Below are positions 60,885 through 64,000 of a stretch of DNA of 64,000 nt, piece by piece. The notes below the pieces were generated by a model, which was not told the DNA's origin, made no database searches, and worked only from the letters and a program-made list of their open reading frames with translations. How positions within the stretch are numbered: position 1 is the first letter of the stretch; every line of letters begins with the position of its first letter. The stretch spans positions 7,944,501-8,008,500 of the forward strand of contig NC_092323.1 of NCBI RefSeq assembly GCF_036785885.1. Reading direction: 5' to 3'. Position numbers and translations under genes: made by a program. Origin of the DNA: Coffea arabica. Taxonomy: Eukaryota; Streptophyta; Magnoliopsida; Gentianales; Rubiaceae.

Positions 60885-63800
60885 TCACTCCAAGTCCAAC
60901 TCATTTTTGTCGCAAGACCCTGCACTGGTGCTAACATGGTGTTCATTGTCTGGATGACTATGTTCTTCAACATTTTGAAAATCTGGCGATGACAGACTCT
61001 CTTCAGTGCTGGGTGCTATTGTAATCTTTTCCATCTCGCACGCCTTTTTGTACTCTTCTACTTCAACAGGACTAGTGACAGCTTCACTACGTGTCTGGCT
61101 TGAAATAACTTTGCTGCTGTCAGGTTGGAGACCATCAAGTTGCTCAGTACTGCGGCGATCACATTCAGGATCATGGATTTCTTCTACCTGATTTCTGACC
61201 ATCGCAGAGTCCAAAATACCACCTGCTTCTGCTTCCGCATCTGCATCATTTGCAACAATGACTTCTTTTGCCTCATCTGAATCACGCGGCCTAAGGTGCC
61301 CTTCAAAGTCATGGATCGGAATAGAAGGGTTTTTAGTCGAGTCAGGCTCTTCTGAGGTTATGCTGGAAGTTGAAGCAGCTTCTTTTGTTGAGGCAGGAAA
61401 TGATTGGAAAGTGTCCCAATCATCATCATCATCTTCTTCCTCACTTTTATCATCCGATTCTCTCGCCAGGGATGATGGTGAACTTTGCTGCTTGGTTTCT
61501 TCTGTTTGTGCAGGAATCTTTATCGCTAATGGTGGCACCATAGGCTTCTTTTCTATTATATTCTGCTCCTGCTTCATAGAAGCACGAATAATATCCTGAA
61601 AGTGCAACATCTGTTTTAGATCTTGAAGTCCATTAGAGTTGAATAAAAGCGAGACAATGCAGTTCATCATGGGATTACATGGAAAGAGTACACAATACCA
61701 TACAGACTAAGAACGTGATTTGCAAAAGAGACAGAAGGGATTGAAGTTCAAGCATAAGATAAGCATCAACAGCATGCACATAATCACTTCAACTGAAGCT
61801 ACAATAAAATAAGTAATATAGCTTTTCAGCAATAGTGCTGGTACAAGGACGTCATTTATCAAACAAGGGCAAAAGTGAAAACTAAAGATACCTGAACAAA
61901 CATGGCATTTCCTTCAAAAATGTAAAATAAAGGAAAAATACCTGAAGTTGCTGTCTTCTTGTAATAGGCATTGTTAGCAGAACATCCTTGAAATAAACTC
62001 CAGATTTTCGACTCTGAGCAAGCTGTGAAACAAGTTTTATAGCTGTGCTTCTCAATTCATTAAGGTCCTGTGGGTAACAGAGACAATGGTGCTAATTTAG
62101 TCCAGTTTAAACGTTTTCAGAATTCAAAGACGCAAATCAAACACCGAGAGTCCAATTCTCAGCCTGGTGTTACCTGAGAAAGATTTTCCTCTGATGCTGA
62201 AAAAACCATGAAAATTGCTTCCAAAAGCAAACTTAGAATGCCTTTCTGACATTCAGAGTCTCTTGACAGTGCTTGGAAAAGCATTAGAATTTTTAAGCAC
62301 TCCCCAACTATCGTGACTGATTCCCTGATAGGTTTCTGTAGTCATTTGTAAAGCATGTGTCAGGTTTCTTTAGGATGATTAGACAATAAAGGCTTTGAAG
62401 TGGGGAATACATAATTAGCTATCACCTCCAAAAATTTTTGGATCACAATGAGGAGGTCTCCGGCAAGCTCTCCAACAAAGAATATCTCAAAAGAGTTGCA
62501 TGTATCACTGCTCTTTTGTAGCATGCTTTTCAACACTTGCAAGCTAATCACTTGAACCTGTACATGAGAAGTTTTGCATCGTGAATGACAAGTGACTACA
62601 GCTCAAAACCACACAATCAGTTGTTACTCAGTTACCTGTATGTTGTAATCACTAAGAACAGCCTGGATACATTGATTGCTATGGTATAAATCAGTTGATA
62701 AACTGGGATCATTTTCTTTCCCTTCACCAAAGGATTCAAGCTCAAAAGCTACTTTAGCAAATGAAACAACATGTTCAAGAGAACAAGCAAGCCTCATCTG
62801 CAGCAATTTCCGTTGGTTGGACCTCTTATCCTCCATTTGATGAATACTGTCGACGCATTCATTAATCAAACTAACAGATGCATTTAGACAAGCATGGTTG
62901 ATTGTTCTCAATTGGCAAACACCATCGTAATCAAGTTCAGATTTATCTGCGAATAAAACTGTTTGTCATCCCAGACATTTTACTCTAACATGGGACAAAA
63001 TGATCTAACAGCATAATACATAACAAGAAGCCATATCCCGAGTCTTAGTAGGCTCTGCTAACTATGTTGATTTGCAACAGATTTGACTTCCTATTATATT
63101 CCAAGTACTAGGAACAAATTCTAAGTTACCATCAGGAAAACCATAGGCTCATGCAGGCCACTATATTCTATGAGAACAAAAAACATTTTTCACCATTAGT
63201 CTGTAAGAAGTGCCAAGAAAAGAAAATTAGAATATTATAGTTTTTCACCATTACTCTGTAAGAAGGGGCAAAATGGCTGCATGAGAGAATCTGAACACCC
63301 CCCCCCCCCCAAGCTCTCCCCCCAGAATAAAGGCGTATAGTCAGAATTTGATGGCCAGACTATTAGGTTAGTTTCTTGATCATAAAACACGGAATGCAAG
63401 CAAAAAAGTAATTGGAGATTCATGAATCACAGTGACTAGGATTTTCTTAGCATCAAGACGGTGCAATTGGAAAGCATACATCAATACTGGTGGCTTACCA
63501 ACATGCCCCTTCACAATGGAAATGATAGACAGAACAAAGTCATTAACTCTGGAAAGGGACAATTCAGTCGATGCTGCTCCAATTGATTTGCAGCCAATTA
63601 AAAGAAAACCAAACAAAAGTTTTAACTGCATCTGCAATACAAGTTATGTTAAATAAGCAAGGTATAAAAAAATTTGGACAACATAAAAGAGAAAAAGACA
63701 GTATATTCTATCTATCTGATACCCCCTACTATAAGGATCATGTAGTTACACATGCCAGTACTTTAGAACCCACCTTACGATCAACCCGTCTCAGAAGTGT

Positions 63801-64000
63801 TGCAGCTGCACTAAGTGAGACCAAAACGGTATTTTCCCAATTCAATTGATAAGGAGAAGCTGCATCACAACTGAAAATAAAACAGCAAGAGGCTTCTCTT
63901 ATATTCTATTACATAAGTTAATTTTTTATCTGAGATATGGAACCAAACAATGTTCATCACTTGGATACCTCGCAAAGAACTTGAAAAGAAATGCTAAACA
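60885..64000 (-). CDS. SWEETIE: SWEETIE-like HEAT-repeat protein (HEATR5 family), C-terminal part
   Basis: The gene continues beyond the window; only its 3' exons are here. Minus-strand exons: 64000-63969 (partial), 63870-63774, 63631-63499, 62946-62636, 62557-62426, 62335-62174, 62067-61942, 61595-60885. Phases agree at every junction. The helical repeat part includes SLQVLKSMLQKSS, VGECLKILMLFQALS and ELRSTAIKLVSQLAQ, followed by FKDVLLTMPITRRQQLQDII. After that comes an acidic, disordered tail with EEEDDDDDWDTFQSFP, the feature I most associate with plant SWEETIE (At1g67140) and animal HEATR5. SWEETIE mutants show disturbed sugar and trehalose metabolism; HEATR5/Laa1 proteins work with the AP-1 clathrin adaptor. 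Full family proteins exceed 2000 residues, so most lies outside. Identity is from memory of the family. Confidence 0.82.
63298..63312. repeat. C run in a SWEETIE-like intron
   Basis: About 13 C in a row in the 552-nt intron between exons 63631-63499 and 62946-62636; a simple tract with no sign of function. Confidence 0.85.

Noticed and set aside
60537-60957. Plus-strand frames of 68-102 codons
   Set aside because: They overlap the 3' end of the SWEETIE-like gene on the other strand, overlap each other in two frames and have no recognisable domain.
24538-64000. Functional gene cluster of ALG6, RAD23, PSRP3, ATR3 and SWEETIE
   Set aside because: The products act in different compartments and pathways, are on both strands and are far apart; ordinary eukaryotic gene order explains it.

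Overview
This is plant nuclear DNA: AT-rich, intron-dense, with long gene-poor spacers and many small transposons. The proteins (a plastid ribosomal protein with a transit peptide, a plant-type fatty-acid elongase, a SWEETIE-like HEAT protein, a four-domain RAD23) fit a flowering plant, most likely a eudicot. Repeats with ends like GTTTGGATA...ACTGTAGCAC remind me of asterid genomes such as Rubiaceae, but that is an impression from memory and not a test.

Layout. 1-12.7 kb holds no gene I can support; it carries a 2.97-kb solo LTR (6857-9821) and an 856-bp hAT-type element (10502-11357). A single-exon 3-ketoacyl-CoA synthase lies at 12698-14188 (-). 14.2-24.5 kb is spacer with a Tourist-like MITE and microsatellites. 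ALG6, an ER glucosyltransferase of N-glycan assembly, occupies 24538-27885 (-), with a SINE about 110 bp upstream of its ATG. 28.2-33.6 kb is spacer with a tRNA-Gln(CUG) gene and a small MITE. A RAD23 proteasome-shuttle gene with 12 exons runs from 33786 to 39315 (+), with a hAT MITE in its third intron. PSRP3 (chloroplast 30S protein) is at 43117-43760 (-), with a second copy of the same SINE family about 185 bp upstream and an AT-rich TIR element beside it. A complete but decayed L1-type LINE with an RNase H domain fills 45232-52203 (+) and is split by a 755-bp hAT MITE. ATR3/TAH18 diflavin reductase (12 exons) is at 52810-59465 (-), and the 3' end of a SWEETIE/HEATR5-like gene is at 60885 to past 64000 (-).

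The host genes are independent housekeeping genes in different compartments (ER, plastid, cytosol, nucleus/proteasome); nothing suggests a cluster or shared pathway. For most multi-exon genes I checked exon boundaries by GT-AG sites, reading frame and remembered family sequence. I found no convincing new biological system. The most informative structures are the nested transposons with intact target-site duplications, two same-family SINEs each just 5' of a start codon and in gene orientation, and a tandem NAGNAG acceptor in RAD23.
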